Assembly: GCA_030041985.1 (NCBI GenBank)
Contig: JASIAM010000330.1
Coordinates: forward strand, 1 to 35,940
Source: Bryobacteraceae bacterium
Lineage (GTDB): Bacteria > Acidobacteriota > Terriglobia > Bryobacterales > Bryobacteraceae
DNA length: 35,940 nucleotides
Direction: 5' to 3'
The number at the start of each line of letters is the position of its first letter. Position 1 is the stretch's first letter. The notes under the pieces are model-generated. The model was not told the origin of the DNA and did no database searches. It was given only the letters and a program-made list of their open reading frames with translations. A program made the translations under genes and the position numbers. Positions 23,505 to 31,934 of this stretch are shown piece by piece.

Positions 23505-24197
23505 CTAGGGAGTTCCCTCGAAGCGGTAACCGAAGCCGCGAACGGTCGTCAGGAAACGGGGCGCGTCCGCCTGCTCTTCGATCTGCTCCCGCAGCCTGCG
23601 CACATGTACGTCCACCGTGCGCGGTGTCACATAGCGCTGCTCGCCCCACACGGATTCGAGAAGCTGTTCGCGGCTGTAAGCACGGCCGGGATGCGTGAGG
23701 AAGAATTCCAGAAGGTTGAACTCGGTGGATGTGAGAGTGAGTTCGCGGCTGTCCAGAAACACACGGCGTGCGCCACGGTCCAGATGGAATCGCCCCAAGT
23801 CGAACACCGCCGGCTCGTTGCCCATGTCTTCGCGCCGCAGATGGGCCCTCACGCGAGCCACCAGTTCGCGCGTGCTGAAGGGCTTCGTCATGTAGTCGTC
23901 GCCGCCGATTTCGAGGCCCAGGACGCGATCCACTTCGTCGGACCGCGCGGTCAGGAACAGAACCGGAGTTCGCGACAGCACGGCCGATTGCCGGATCGCC
24001 CGGCACAGCTCGAAGCCATCCGGGCCGGGCAGCATCACATCCAGCAGAATCAGATCTGGTTTCAGATTCTCGAGCGTTTTCAGAGTACCCTCTGAGCCGG
24101 CTAGAACTTGCGTCTCATAACCGTGATGGCTAAGGTTATAGTCGAGCAGCGAAGCCAGTTCTGCTTCGTCCTCCACAATGGCGATGCGTTTCGGCAC
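23505..24197 (-). CDS. PhoB/OmpR-type response regulator (second of a tandem pair)
   Basis: The 230-residue protein has receiver residues D10 (IVEDE), D53 (LILLDVMLP), T83 (FLTARS) and K105 (DYMTKPF). Its winged-helix domain carries LTSTEFNLLEFFLTHPG, REQLLESVWG and TPRTVDVHVRRLREQIE. It is a close relative of the downstream regulator (same PhoB subgroup, similar length), so the pair probably arose by duplication and then diverged. The spacing of 116 bases holds a candidate operator. No kinase is near, so phosphate or another signal is unproven. Confidence 0.93.
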   Translation of the reverse strand: MPKRIAIVEDEAELASLLDYNLSHHGYETQVLAGSEGTLKTLENLKPDLILLDVMLPGPDGFELCRAIRQSAVLSRTPVLFLTARSDEVDRVLGLEIGGDDYMTKPFSTRELVARVRAHLRREDMGNEPAVFDLGRFHLDRGARRVFLDSRELTLTSTEFNLLEFFLTHPGRAYSREQLLESVWGEQRYVTPRTVDVHVRRLREQIEEQADAPRFLTTVRGFGYRFEGTP

Positions 24198-24278
24198 GGG
24201 AGACTTCCAGGATCAGGACAGTAATCCCTATTGTAGCTTCGCGCTGGCAGTGGTTCGCGTATGCACCGTCATACAGCA

Positions 24279-24308
24279 TTGACAGTACATGCATGCAAGC
24301 GATATGCT
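24279..24308 (+). promoter_or_regulatory. Near-consensus sigma-70 promoter for the DUF6152-like gene
   Basis: TTGACA (24279-24284), an 18-base spacer, then TATGCT (24303-24308). The ATG at 24334 is 25 bases after the -10, with GAGGTG upstream. This supports the later of two in-frame starts for that gene. Confidence 0.65.
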
Positions 24309-24333
24309 GCCAATGTTCCGAGGTGCGCACACG

Positions 24334-24756
24334 ATGAAAGCTCGACTCCTATCTACGATGGTTTTCGTGGGCTTTGCAATCTCCCTGCCTCTGATTGCTC
24401 ATCACTCGTTTAGCGCCGAGTACGATGCCTCAAAGCCTGTAAAAGTGACCGGTGTGGTAACCAAGGTGGAGTGGCTGAATCCGCACATCTGGTTCTACGT
24501 GGATGAGAAAGACGCAAACGGTAACGTGACCCACTGGGCTTTTTCCGGTGGCGCTCCGGGCCAGTTGATGCGGCGCGGCATCATGAAAGATGTTATTCAG
24601 CCGGGCATGACCGTGGTGGTGGAAGGCTTTCGCGCCAAAGATGGTTCCAACAATGCCAATGGTTCCAAAGTGACTTTTCCTGATGGCCGTATGGTGTTCA
24701 CCGCGAGTGGCGAAGAGCCAGGTCAGGGCGGTGATAAGAAAGAAGGCAAGAACTGA
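24334..24756 (+). CDS. Exported DUF6152-like protein
   Basis: I chose the ATG at 24334 (140 residues) because a promoter lies at 24279-24308, so an ATG at 24289 would sit inside it. A signal peptide covers about residues 1-24. The mature chain starts HHSFSAEYDASKPV and carries VEWLNPHIWFYVDEKDANG and TFPDGRMVF, a pattern I associate with DUF6152, small exported beta-barrel-like proteins common in Acidobacteriota. The function is unknown. It is followed 17 bases later by an exported partner gene. A diverged second copy is at 35166-35570. Confidence 0.75.
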   Translation: MKARLLSTMVFVGFAISLPLIAHHSFSAEYDASKPVKVTGVVTKVEWLNPHIWFYVDEKDANGNVTHWAFSGGAPGQLMRRGIMKDVIQPGMTVVVEGFRAKDGSNNANGSKVTFPDGRMVFTASGEEPGQGGDKKEGKN

Positions 24757-24773
24757 CCGTTGGGGAGAGTCGT

Positions 24774-25571
24774 ATGGCGATCTTTCGAAAATTCCGAGCC
24801 GCTGGAGTAGTTTTGGGCGTGGCGCTTGCCGCTGCCGCGTTCACCCTTCTGCCGTTCGCGCCTGTCCGCGTGCATGCGCAAGATGCCAAAGCCCGGACGG
24901 CGGATGGCAAGCCTGATTTCAGCGGAATGTACGAGTGGCCCAAAGCTTCATCGGGCGAGCGCTGCCGCTGCTCAGCGACCGTTTTCGACAAAGCCCTGTT
25001 TCCTCCGTTGATACCCGGCGGCGACCCTCTCTATGAGCCGCCCAACGGGGACCCGCGCCACGATGAGCCGCGCAACTTCTGCATGCCTGCCGGCTTCCCT
25101 TCCGGCATGCTATCGGCTAACGCCGTGCAGTTCGTGCAGAACAAAAACTACCTCGTCATTGTCCACGAGTTCCAGCGCATGACTCGAGTCATTCCTCTCG
25201 ATGGCCGTGCCCACCGCGAGGGATTGGAGCCGATGTTTTATGGCGACCCGGTGGGGCATTGGGAGGGAGATACGCTGGTAATCGATACCACCAACTTCAA
25301 GCGCTGGGGTCTTGACGATTACTACTACAGCAACCCGAAAGAGTACCGGATGCACTCGGATGCTCTCCATACCATTGAAAGGATCAGTTGGAAGGACGAT
25401 AAAACGCTGAACTACCAAATGACCCTGGATGACCCCAAAACCTTCACCCGGGCGTGGACCGAAACCTTCACCATGGCGGCCAAGCCGGAGTGGGATTCGG
25501 CGGGCCTCTACGAGTACGTGTGCGAAGAGAACAACCGCTGCCCGGGCGGCAAGTGCGCGTCAGTGAAGTAA
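24774..25571 (+). CDS. Exported protein of unknown function, partner of the DUF6152-like protein
   Basis: The 265-residue protein has GGGAGAG before its ATG and a signal peptide to about residue 36 (cut near VHAQD). The mature N-terminus reads ARTADGKPDFSGMYEWP; later come GHWEGDTLVIDTTNF and a Cys-containing tail (CEENNRCPGGKC). The 'DGKPDFSG' plus 'HWEGDTLV' pairing marks a large, unnamed family of secreted proteins in Acidobacteriota and related soil bacteria. It is co-transcribed with the DUF6152-like gene. The paired cysteines suggest disulphides or a metal site. Confidence 0.7.
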   Translation: MAIFRKFRAAGVVLGVALAAAAFTLLPFAPVRVHAQDAKARTADGKPDFSGMYEWPKASSGERCRCSATVFDKALFPPLIPGGDPLYEPPNGDPRHDEPRNFCMPAGFPSGMLSANAVQFVQNKNYLVIVHEFQRMTRVIPLDGRAHREGLEPMFYGDPVGHWEGDTLVIDTTNFKRWGLDDYYYSNPKEYRMHSDALHTIERISWKDDKTLNYQMTLDDPKTFTRAWTETFTMAAKPEWDSAGLYEYVCEENNRCPGGKCASVK

Positions 25572-25583
25572 TTAGGGAGCATT

Positions 25584-25606
25584 GCCGGCAGCGCAACGCC
25601 GCCGGC
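25584..25606. terminator. Possible hairpin between convergent genes
   Basis: GCCGGC at 25584-25589 and 25601-25606 can pair with an 11-base loop. No T-tract follows on either strand, so it is only a weak bidirectional terminator candidate. Confidence 0.25.
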
Positions 25607-25613
25607 GCCCCGC

Positions 25614-26444
25614 TTAGACCGTGCGCGACTGTCGCTTGAAGCGTCGCCCGAAAGCCAGAACACCAAGCAGGCCCCCGCCAAGCGGCACAAAAGCCGATGG
25701 CTCGGGTGTGGCGGTGGTTTGCAGGGCTGTGATACCCAGTATCAGTGACGTATTGCCGTTGCTCGTGATCGTAATGGAATCCAGCGTCTGGCCGGCGAAG
25801 GATGGGTTGAGGAAGAAACTGGCTTCGGTCAGATCATAGAAATTGAACGCGCCGTTAGTGGAATTGCCCGTGCCGCCTGCGCCGACATCCTGCACGATCA
25901 GGGCGGTTTGGTCGTACAGATTGTCCGTCAGGCTGCCGTTGACGGCGGATTTATTGTTGATGCCCCCGCTGCCGGCGCCTCCGTTGAAATCGGGAAAGGA
26001 AACGTTGCTGAAGGTCTCACTGGTTGACGAGCCGTTGAAGGTGATATTCGCCGAGGTGCCGAAGTAGGCCGCAGCAAGAATGTATACGGAAGAAACATCC
26101 GAGAGATTCACCGGGATGGTCAGCGTTTGACCGCCGGTCAGTTGCTCAAAGTCCTGCCCCGAAGCATTTGAAGTAAGATCAAAATCAATGCCGTTGTTTA
26201 CTAAGGCGGTTCCTGACAGCGTAAGATTCGCCGATGAATAAGTATCCGGGTTATAAATGTAACTCGCGTTCGGTACGCCCACACCAGACCCCGGAACACC
26301 CGCGCCCGTATTTGGAAACTGCTGGTTCAAATCCGTAAAAATGTTATTATCCTTAGCAAAATCGGTGAGATAAACTTCGCTTGCCATGGCTTGTCCCACA
26401 AACACACCGAATGCCACCAGACTTCCCGTAATTAGCTTCTGCAC
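25614..26444 (-). CDS. PEP-CTERM sorting-signal protein, secreted
   Basis: The 276-residue protein starts at GTG 26444, with GGGAGG upstream and a promoter at 26491-26520. It has a signal peptide (cut near AMASE) and a low-complexity beta-rich body full of Asn, Ser, Thr and Gly (GIDFDLTSNASG, SANITFNGSSTS). The C-terminus has the PEP-CTERM signal: TPEPSAF, then a hydrophobic stretch, then the basic tail GRRFKRQ. PEP-CTERM proteins are cut by exosortase and linked to extracellular polysaccharide. No exosortase gene is in the window. The cargo function is unknown; a surface-exposed or matrix role is likely. Confidence 0.9.
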   Translation of the reverse strand: MQKLITGSLVAFGVFVGQAMASEVYLTDFAKDNNIFTDLNQQFPNTGAGVPGSGVGVPNASYIYNPDTYSSANLTLSGTALVNNGIDFDLTSNASGQDFEQLTGGQTLTIPVNLSDVSSVYILAAAYFGTSANITFNGSSTSETFSNVSFPDFNGGAGSGGINNKSAVNGSLTDNLYDQTALIVQDVGAGGTGNSTNGAFNFYDLTEASFFLNPSFAGQTLDSITITSNGNTSLILGITALQTTATPEPSAFVPLGGGLLGVLAFGRRFKRQSRTV

Positions 26445-26490
26445 TTTTTCCTCCCGAACTTGTACATAAGGCAGGTGTGCTGCCTCCGGA

Positions 26491-26520
26491 ATTGTAACAA
26501 GGATTGGACGAGGCAGACAA
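26491..26520 (-). promoter_or_regulatory. Sigma-70-type promoter for the PEP-CTERM gene
   Basis: On the minus strand TTGTCT (26520-26515), an 18-base spacer, then TACAAT (26496-26491). The GTG start follows 46 bases later. Confidence 0.55.
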
Positions 26521-26611
26521 TAGTTTTCTAACCGGCAATTTCGATTTAAATACTAATAGGACCGGTACTTAACCAGCGAAATGATGGGAGGTTGGCAGTT
26601 TAACCGAGGTT

Positions 26612-26989
26612 CTACAAGCCCGAATGCCGCTTGAATATCTGCGGCAGGTTTTGCGAAAACGCGGAACGCGCCATGACCATATCGCAGCCGGCCGCCTGCG
26701 CCTGCTGCTTGAGGTCCACCTGCACATGCGACAGATATCCGATCAGGCTGATCCCCTTGGTGAGCGGCTTGCTCTTCAACTGGGTGATCAATTCGAGCGG
26801 CTGAACAGCATCGAAGTTGAGGTCGAAGATGATCAGGGACGGTTTTTCGCCGGCTTTTTCCAGCACGAGGTTCCCCTCTTTGACAAATTCGAGATCGAGG
26901 CCATTGCGCTTGGCAGCCTCCGATAGCTTGACCGAGAAGAACAGATCGTTCACCACGGCCAGGACTCGTTTCGATCCATGGCTCAGCAT
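26612..26989 (-). CDS. Divergent receiver-like (CheY-fold) protein
   Basis: The 125-residue protein has the length and strand pattern of a stand-alone receiver domain: VLAVVNDLFF, SLIIFDLNFD (D56 at the phosphoacceptor position), ISLIGYLSHV, and CDMVMARSAF. Compared with CheY, only one acidic residue is seen at the first strand (D15), and the conserved Lys-Pro of the last loop is Arg-Ser. It may therefore be a poorly or non-phosphorylated regulator. It lies 92 bases downstream of the molybdenum-hydroxylase operon on the same strand, and could be read with it. Confidence 0.6.
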   Translation of the reverse strand: MLSHGSKRVLAVVNDLFFSVKLSEAAKRNGLDLEFVKEGNLVLEKAGEKPSLIIFDLNFDAVQPLELITQLKSKPLTKGISLIGYLSHVQVDLKQQAQAAGCDMVMARSAFSQNLPQIFKRHSGL

Positions 26990-27081
26990 ATGAAAAGCGG
27001 TTTGGTACCTGTGCCCCTTTTTTGATAAGAACGAGGAGGAGGGAGATTTCTGATTCTAACACGGAACGGAAACGCCGCTTT

Positions 27082-27519
27082 TCACGTCTGGTCCTGCTCT
27101 CCATTGCCGCTTACCTGGTTCGCGACTCCGCTCTGTGCCTTCAAAATCTCATCAATCAAAAACAGATCCGTCAGCAGTGCCCGCAGGTGAATCGAAGCGT
27201 TCAAACTGTCGATGAGCTGCGAACTGAGGGAAGGCTGGGACAGCACTAACTCCAGAGCGGCGCGCGAATCGGCTGTGTCGCGGGCCATCACGGCGAGAAA
27301 TGCCTCGTACCGGCCGGCTGGCTCACAGTTGCCTTCTTTTACCGCCGAGGCGCACACGCCTGCCAATTCCGAGAGCGCGTCCACCGCCTGCGCCAGCAGG
27401 TGGCGTAACTGGCCGCCCGACTGGCTGCCCTGGTCGCCGGGCAGGCCCTGGGCCGCATAGGCCAGCATGAACTCATAACATTCCTCGATGGCGTCACAGC
27501 ACTCTTTCAGGCTGGCCAT
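27082..27519 (-). CDS. Unknown helical protein at the end of the molybdenum-hydroxylase operon
   Basis: I do not recognise this 145-residue protein. It is almost wholly helical by eye, begins MASLKECCDAIEECYEF with three closely spaced cysteines, has one more in VCASAVKEGNCEP (two Cys), and has no signal or membrane segment. Its start lies four bases after the cytochrome b stop, so co-transcription with the enzyme genes is nearly sure. A maturation or cofactor-handling role would fit the place and the cysteines, but that is inference. A four-helix bundle (ferritin-like) is another possibility. Confidence 0.6.
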   Translation of the reverse strand: MASLKECCDAIEECYEFMLAYAAQGLPGDQGSQSGGQLRHLLAQAVDALSELAGVCASAVKEGNCEPAGRYEAFLAVMARDTADSRAALELVLSQPSLSSQLIDSLNASIHLRALLTDLFLIDEILKAQSGVANQVSGNGEQDQT

Positions 27520-27523
27520 CGAC

Positions 27524-28372
27524 TCAGGCGGTCATCCTACGTTCCGATGATGAGGAAGCGGCGTCCACTGCCCAGCGCTGCGGGTCATGGTGTTCGAGAT
27601 AGTGCTCGCGGTCCAGAGTGCCGACGATCATGGATTTGGTGATCACCAGTTTTTCCGGCCGCACAGCGAAATACACGTGCACCATCACCAGCGCGATCAG
27701 GCCGATACCTGCAGCGCCGTGCAGCACGTACATCAGGCCCCAGGTCATGTCGCCGAACAGGTAGGGGTTGCGCGGCAGAATGCCGGTGCGCACGCGGAAC
27801 ATCATGAAGACGCCGGTCAGTATAGCCGCCAAACCGGCCAGCACAATCACGCCGTGGTACATCTTGTTTTCGAGCGGATACTTGGCAAAACGCCGCGGCG
27901 GCGGCGCGTCCTGCCCGAGTGCGCGTTTGAGGCGCCGCGAGGCATCCTCCATATCGGCTTTGTCCGGCCAGATCGATCGGAAATCCAGCCAGAAGCTGGC
28001 ATGCACGATGTGGAACAGAATGGATGCCGTAAGCACAAGGCCCGCGATCCAGTGGTAAGTCACCCACGGGAACTGAATGCCCACTTTGGGAAGGAACGCG
28101 GTGATCAGCAGCGCCAACATGGCCGCGGCCATAATCCAATGAAACAGGCGCGCCGCCAGCGAGTGCCTGGGGACGCGTTGCGGAATGCGAGCGGCCACAT
28201 CGGGCGGCGTGACGCCTTCAAACACCTCCGCCTTGGCGAAGTAGCGGACCCAAATGGCATGCCCCACCAGGAACAACAGCCCCGCGATGGCCGCCACCCA
28301 AATCAGAAAGAACGAGATGTGAATGGGGATGTCTTCACCCCAGGGACTCTTGGCCCACTCGACTAAGCCCAC
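27524..28372 (-). CDS. Membrane cytochrome b subunit (formate-dehydrogenase-gamma/cytochrome b561-like)
   Basis: This 282-residue inner-membrane protein has about five hydrophobic helices. Likely haem-ligand histidines are in RLFHWIMAA, TYHWIAGLVL, LFHIVHASF, MYHGVIVLAG, VLHGAAGIG and ALVMVHVYFA. This resembles dihaem cytochrome b subunits that pass electrons from periplasmic dehydrogenases to quinone. It starts at GTG 28372, inside the end of the FAD gene (overlap of 10 bases), with GGAGG just upstream, so it is translationally coupled to it. Its place after the three hydroxylase subunits suggests it anchors that enzyme and feeds the menaquinone pool. Confidence 0.85.
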   Translation of the reverse strand: MGLVEWAKSPWGEDIPIHISFFLIWVAAIAGLLFLVGHAIWVRYFAKAEVFEGVTPPDVAARIPQRVPRHSLAARLFHWIMAAAMLALLITAFLPKVGIQFPWVTYHWIAGLVLTASILFHIVHASFWLDFRSIWPDKADMEDASRRLKRALGQDAPPPRRFAKYPLENKMYHGVIVLAGLAAILTGVFMMFRVRTGILPRNPYLFGDMTWGLMYVLHGAAGIGLIALVMVHVYFAVRPEKLVITKSMIVGTLDREHYLEHHDPQRWAVDAASSSSERRMTA

Positions 28373-29376
28373 GTTGCCTCCGGAACTCCGCGAATGGCGC
28401 GCTTTACCAAGTTGCGCATCAGCGGAACTTTGTAGCCGTTATAACGCAGCGGCGCCGCCCCTTCGATGGCCAACTTTCCCGCCATCTCGGCCGTAGCTTC
28501 GTCGCGCGGCTTGCCGCGGACGGCGTCTTCCACCTTCTGCAAACGCAGCGGATGCGCGGCCACGCCGTTCACCGCGATGCGAATCCGCTCGATATGCCCG
28601 CCGGAAAAAACCGCGGCCGAGGCGACATTGATCAGCGGAAAATCCCAAACGTTGCGGTCGCGGACCTTTTCGAAATAGAACTCGGTGCCCGCCCAATCCC
28701 CCGGAATGCGGATCGCGGTCAGCAGGTCGCCGGGCTTCAATATGGTCATGCGCGTGATATCGGTGCCGGGGCCGATGAAGTAATCCTCGGCGTTCACCAC
28801 ACGCTCTCCGCGCGAATTGCGGATCACCATCTTGGCGTCGAGCGCAATCAGCGCGGGCGCCGTGTCGGAGGGGTTCACGGCCACGCAGCGGTCAGCGCCC
28901 AGAATGGCGTGCTCGCGATTGATGGCAGTGGGCGTATCGGCAAAGCAGATGTTGCCGCCCGCGCGATAGCATTTCCAGCCGCCGCGGTAATACCAGCAGC
29001 GCGTATCCTGCGAGATGTTGCCGCCGATAGTGCCCTGGTTGCGGATCTGCGGGGAAGCAGCGGCTTCGGCGCCCGTAGAAAGGATGCTGAACTTTTCGCG
29101 CACCAGCGGATGGCGCACCACTTCGGTCAGCGTGGTCATCGCGCCGATTTCCAGGCCCCCGTTGAGAGCACGCACGCCGGTGAGCTCTTTGACCTGGCTC
29201 AGATCGACCACCACGCCGGGACGTTTGATGCGGTCCTTGAGCCAATCGAAGCTGTCGAGTCCCCCGGCTAATACCCAGGCATCTTTTCGGTAGCGGCCGA
29301 GCAGCCCCAGTGCATCGTCAGTACTTGCCGGCTGAAAGAGTTCGAATGCCGGCATGATGTCACGAATGATCGCCAT
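28363..29376 (-). CDS. FAD-binding subunit of molybdenum hydroxylase, with predicted [4Fe-4S] loop
   Basis: The 337-residue medium subunit carries FAD between the iron-sulphur subunit and its acceptor. Motifs are VLAGGLDSFDWLKDR and NQGTIGGNISQ (FAD contacts). Between them and the C-terminal domain is an insertion with four cysteines (RCWYYR, WKCYRAGG, NICFAD, DRCVAV) matching in order the extra cluster loop of PaoB/YagS and of 4-hydroxybenzoyl-CoA reductase beta, which hold a [4Fe-4S] cluster. The ATG at 29376 has AAGGAG upstream. It lies 18 bases after the Mo subunit. The cluster loop would allow electrons to leave through a route other than NAD. Confidence 0.88.
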   Translation of the reverse strand: MAIIRDIMPAFELFQPASTDDALGLLGRYRKDAWVLAGGLDSFDWLKDRIKRPGVVVDLSQVKELTGVRALNGGLEIGAMTTLTEVVRHPLVREKFSILSTGAEAAASPQIRNQGTIGGNISQDTRCWYYRGGWKCYRAGGNICFADTPTAINREHAILGADRCVAVNPSDTAPALIALDAKMVIRNSRGERVVNAEDYFIGPGTDITRMTILKPGDLLTAIRIPGDWAGTEFYFEKVRDRNVWDFPLINVASAAVFSGGHIERIRIAVNGVAAHPLRLQKVEDAVRGKPRDEATAEMAGKLAIEGAAPLRYNGYKVPLMRNLVKRAIRGVPEATWA

Positions 29377-29394
29377 ATGCGGTTCTCCTTCTGG

Positions 29395-31932
29395 CTAGAT
29401 GTGGGCCGTCAGCCCCTCGGTAGCCGGCCTGCCCGCTTCGAGGGAAGCGAGAATGACATCGGCGGTCACGGGCGCGCGGCGGAACACTTCATCGCCCAGC
29501 GCGTCCGAAAGTGCGTTGATAATGGCCATGCAGCCCGCGCCCACAGGCGGCTCGCCGATGCCGCGCGCGCCAATGGGTGTTTCGGGATCGGGGATATCGA
29601 GCGCGGCCCATTGCATGTGTTCGGGTGCATCCAGAATGGTCGGCGGTTTGTTGTGATGAAAGCGCTTGGCCAGCGGCAAGCCGTAATGCTGATCGTAGAC
29701 CCACTTCTGGCCAATGGCGTGGCCAATCCCCAGCATGGAACGGCCCAGAATCTGCCCGCCAAGCGCTTTCGGATGAATGATCGTGCCCACGTCCGCAACA
29801 CCCAGGTAGTCGAGGATGCGGTATTTGCCGGTTTCCAGGTCCACTTCCACTTCCGCGAAGCCGGCAACATAAGAATGCGTCTGTCCGTCGCGCTTCATAG
29901 TGTCGCGGGCCACGGCCACCAGGCCCTGTCCCACAAACGCTTGCGCCGAACGAACGGTCATCGCATTGACGCCGTTGGGCAGCTCATGGCCATCGTAAAT
30001 GCCGCCTAGTTCGATGGCACGCTTGGCCGCCTGCGCCAGCGTCATTCCGGCCCCTCCGCCCTTGCGAAATACGCGCTCGTTGGCCACTACGTAGTCTTCC
30101 GGCCTGCCGCCCAGATCCTTTGCCGCGATCTGCTGCAGTTTATCCACCGCATCCATCGCAACCGCGTAGGCAGCGCGCGTGTGTGCGTGTGTAGTCTGGC
30201 TGCCGCCCGAAGGACAGCTCCACGGGAGATTTTTCGCCGTGCTGCCCCAGGTGATCTCGCATTTCTCCCAAGGCACCCCGAGGATTTCGGCTGTCACGCG
30301 ATGGCAGTCGCTGACGGATTCGGTCCCCAGGTTGCCGATTCCGGACTGGATGTACAGCTTGCCATCCGGCCTGATCACGAAAAGCCCATCAAAGCCGATG
30401 GAGCCACCCACAAAGCAACTGGTGGCGACGCCGATGCCGCGCACCTTCGAGCCGCTGCGCTTGGGCTGCCCTTTGCGCTTCTCCCAGTCGAACAGCTCCA
30501 CGCCGCGGTCGAGCGCTTGATGCACATACGCGCTCGTTACATAGAGACGTTTGCCTTCCTTATCGGGAGGGCCGATGGGCGCTTTTCCCACCGGCGCATT
30601 CACGCGGTGAATGGCCACCTGGTCAACACCCAGTTTGCGCGATGCCTTGGCCATAATCGGTTCCATAAGCGCAATGCCCTGGAACCCGCCCGGCTGGCTT
30701 TGCGAGAGCCGCGGGGGGGTATTGGTCAGCACCGTGACCCCGCGCCACCGCATGGCGGGCGGCTGGTACATCAGCGAAACCATGCGGCCGGACTGGTTGG
30801 CATCGCCCTGCGGATCGTAAGGGCCGTTGTCCATGATCACGTACATGTCGATGGCCGTGATCCGGCCTTCCTTCGTAAATCCCGCCTTGATCCGCCCGTG
30901 CAGACTGGGCCGGGCGCGTCCGATGAAATGCTCTTCCTCCCGGCTGACCCGCATCATCACCGGCGCGCCTACCTTGCGCGAAAGTATCGCGGGGATGATC
31001 GCCGAAATCGAACTGGTGATCTTGCTCCCAAATCCTCCACCCGTATACTCGCTGATCACCACGACCTTATCCAGGTCGGGCCGCCCTTTCTCATCCACCA
31101 AGCCCAGCCAGCGCGCAATCGCGGGCGCGGTCTGCGACACACTCTGGGTGGAACAGTGAACGTAGACCTTCCCGTTCTGCCAATAAGCCATGGCCGAGCG
31201 GGTTTCGAGAGTCTGGTGGCTGGTGTTGGGCGTAACGAAGGTTTCATCCAGCACTAGCGCGGCATTCTTCAGTCCGCCTTCCCAGTCGCCGAACGACCAG
31301 GAAGGTTCCGTGTCATGACCCATCGGCAGGCGGCCTTCGTTATACTCGGCGAAATCGGCCTCCGTCCACTTCACCTCTTTTACCTGCGGCGGCGGCGCGA
31401 GTTGGCCGGCAGCCACCACCGGCCGTATCCAGACATTGCCCTCTACACGGGCATTTGGTGATCCCGGCCGCAGGCTTACCAGCGGATCGACGACGTGCGG
31501 CAGCCGTTCGATATCGAGTTTGATCTTCTCGATCGCTTCCGCGCACGTAAGCTCATCCACCGCACAGACGGCTAAAATCGGCTCGCCCTGGTAGACGGGT
31601 TCATTGGTGAGGCCGCGTTCGCCCAACGGATTCGCCGGAATCCTCTGGCCCAGGTCCGTCAACGCGTCCGCCGGTTTCGGCATGTTGTCGGCCGTCAGGA
31701 TGGCTTTCACTCCGGGCATCCGCAACGCCTCGCTCGTATCGATATTGCGGATGATCCCGTGGGGAACCGGGCTCAGCAAGAGCTTGGCGAACAGCATGCC
31801 ATCTGCCCGGTAATCTTCGGCGTACTTGGCGCGGCCGGTCACCTTGGCGATCAGATCCGGTGTGGTGTAGTCCTTCCCGAGCAGTTTGTAGGGAGGATGG
31901 CTCGGAAGCGCGTTCTCAATTTTCGCAGCCAT
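29395..31932 (-). CDS. Molybdopterin-binding subunit of a xanthine-dehydrogenase-family hydroxylase
   Basis: This 845-residue large subunit binds the molybdopterin-cytosine-dinucleotide-type cofactor and hydroxylates a carbon (aldehyde or N-heterocycle) with water-derived oxygen. Its features are a xanthine-dehydrogenase alpha-subunit N-terminal domain (VTGRAKYAEDYRADGMLFAK), the EYTGGGFGSK loop of the cofactor site, GNLGTESVSD, and the catalytic-glutamate motif GARGIGEPPVGAG near the C-terminus. Length is a little above that of CoxL/PaoC (about 730-800). It has no signal peptide and would be exported with the Tat-tagged small subunit. AGGAGG lies within the end of the small-subunit gene, so the two are coupled. 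The substrate is not identifiable. Confidence 0.93.
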   Translation of the reverse strand: MAAKIENALPSHPPYKLLGKDYTTPDLIAKVTGRAKYAEDYRADGMLFAKLLLSPVPHGIIRNIDTSEALRMPGVKAILTADNMPKPADALTDLGQRIPANPLGERGLTNEPVYQGEPILAVCAVDELTCAEAIEKIKLDIERLPHVVDPLVSLRPGSPNARVEGNVWIRPVVAAGQLAPPPQVKEVKWTEADFAEYNEGRLPMGHDTEPSWSFGDWEGGLKNAALVLDETFVTPNTSHQTLETRSAMAYWQNGKVYVHCSTQSVSQTAPAIARWLGLVDEKGRPDLDKVVVISEYTGGGFGSKITSSISAIIPAILSRKVGAPVMMRVSREEEHFIGRARPSLHGRIKAGFTKEGRITAIDMYVIMDNGPYDPQGDANQSGRMVSLMYQPPAMRWRGVTVLTNTPPRLSQSQPGGFQGIALMEPIMAKASRKLGVDQVAIHRVNAPVGKAPIGPPDKEGKRLYVTSAYVHQALDRGVELFDWEKRKGQPKRSGSKVRGIGVATSCFVGGSIGFDGLFVIRPDGKLYIQSGIGNLGTESVSDCHRVTAEILGVPWEKCEITWGSTAKNLPWSCPSGGSQTTHAHTRAAYAVAMDAVDKLQQIAAKDLGGRPEDYVVANERVFRKGGGAGMTLAQAAKRAIELGGIYDGHELPNGVNAMTVRSAQAFVGQGLVAVARDTMKRDGQTHSYVAGFAEVEVDLETGKYRILDYLGVADVGTIIHPKALGGQILGRSMLGIGHAIGQKWVYDQHYGLPLAKRFHHNKPPTILDAPEHMQWAALDIPDPETPIGARGIGEPPVGAGCMAIINALSDALGDEVFRRAPVTADVILASLEAGRPATEGLTAHI

Positions 31933-31934
31933 GA

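Noticed and set aside
27587-28366. 259-codon plus-strand frame across the cytochrome b gene
   Set aside because: It is a shadow of the membrane protein; it is polar and His-rich with no hydrophobic segments or ribosome site.
28552-29271. Plus-strand frame across the FAD subunit
   Set aside because: It is antisense to a clear FAD-binding subunit and has no recognisable family.
30181-31257. 358-codon plus-strand frame across the molybdenum subunit gene
   Set aside because: It is antisense to the conserved GGGFGSK region and His/Arg-rich without motifs.
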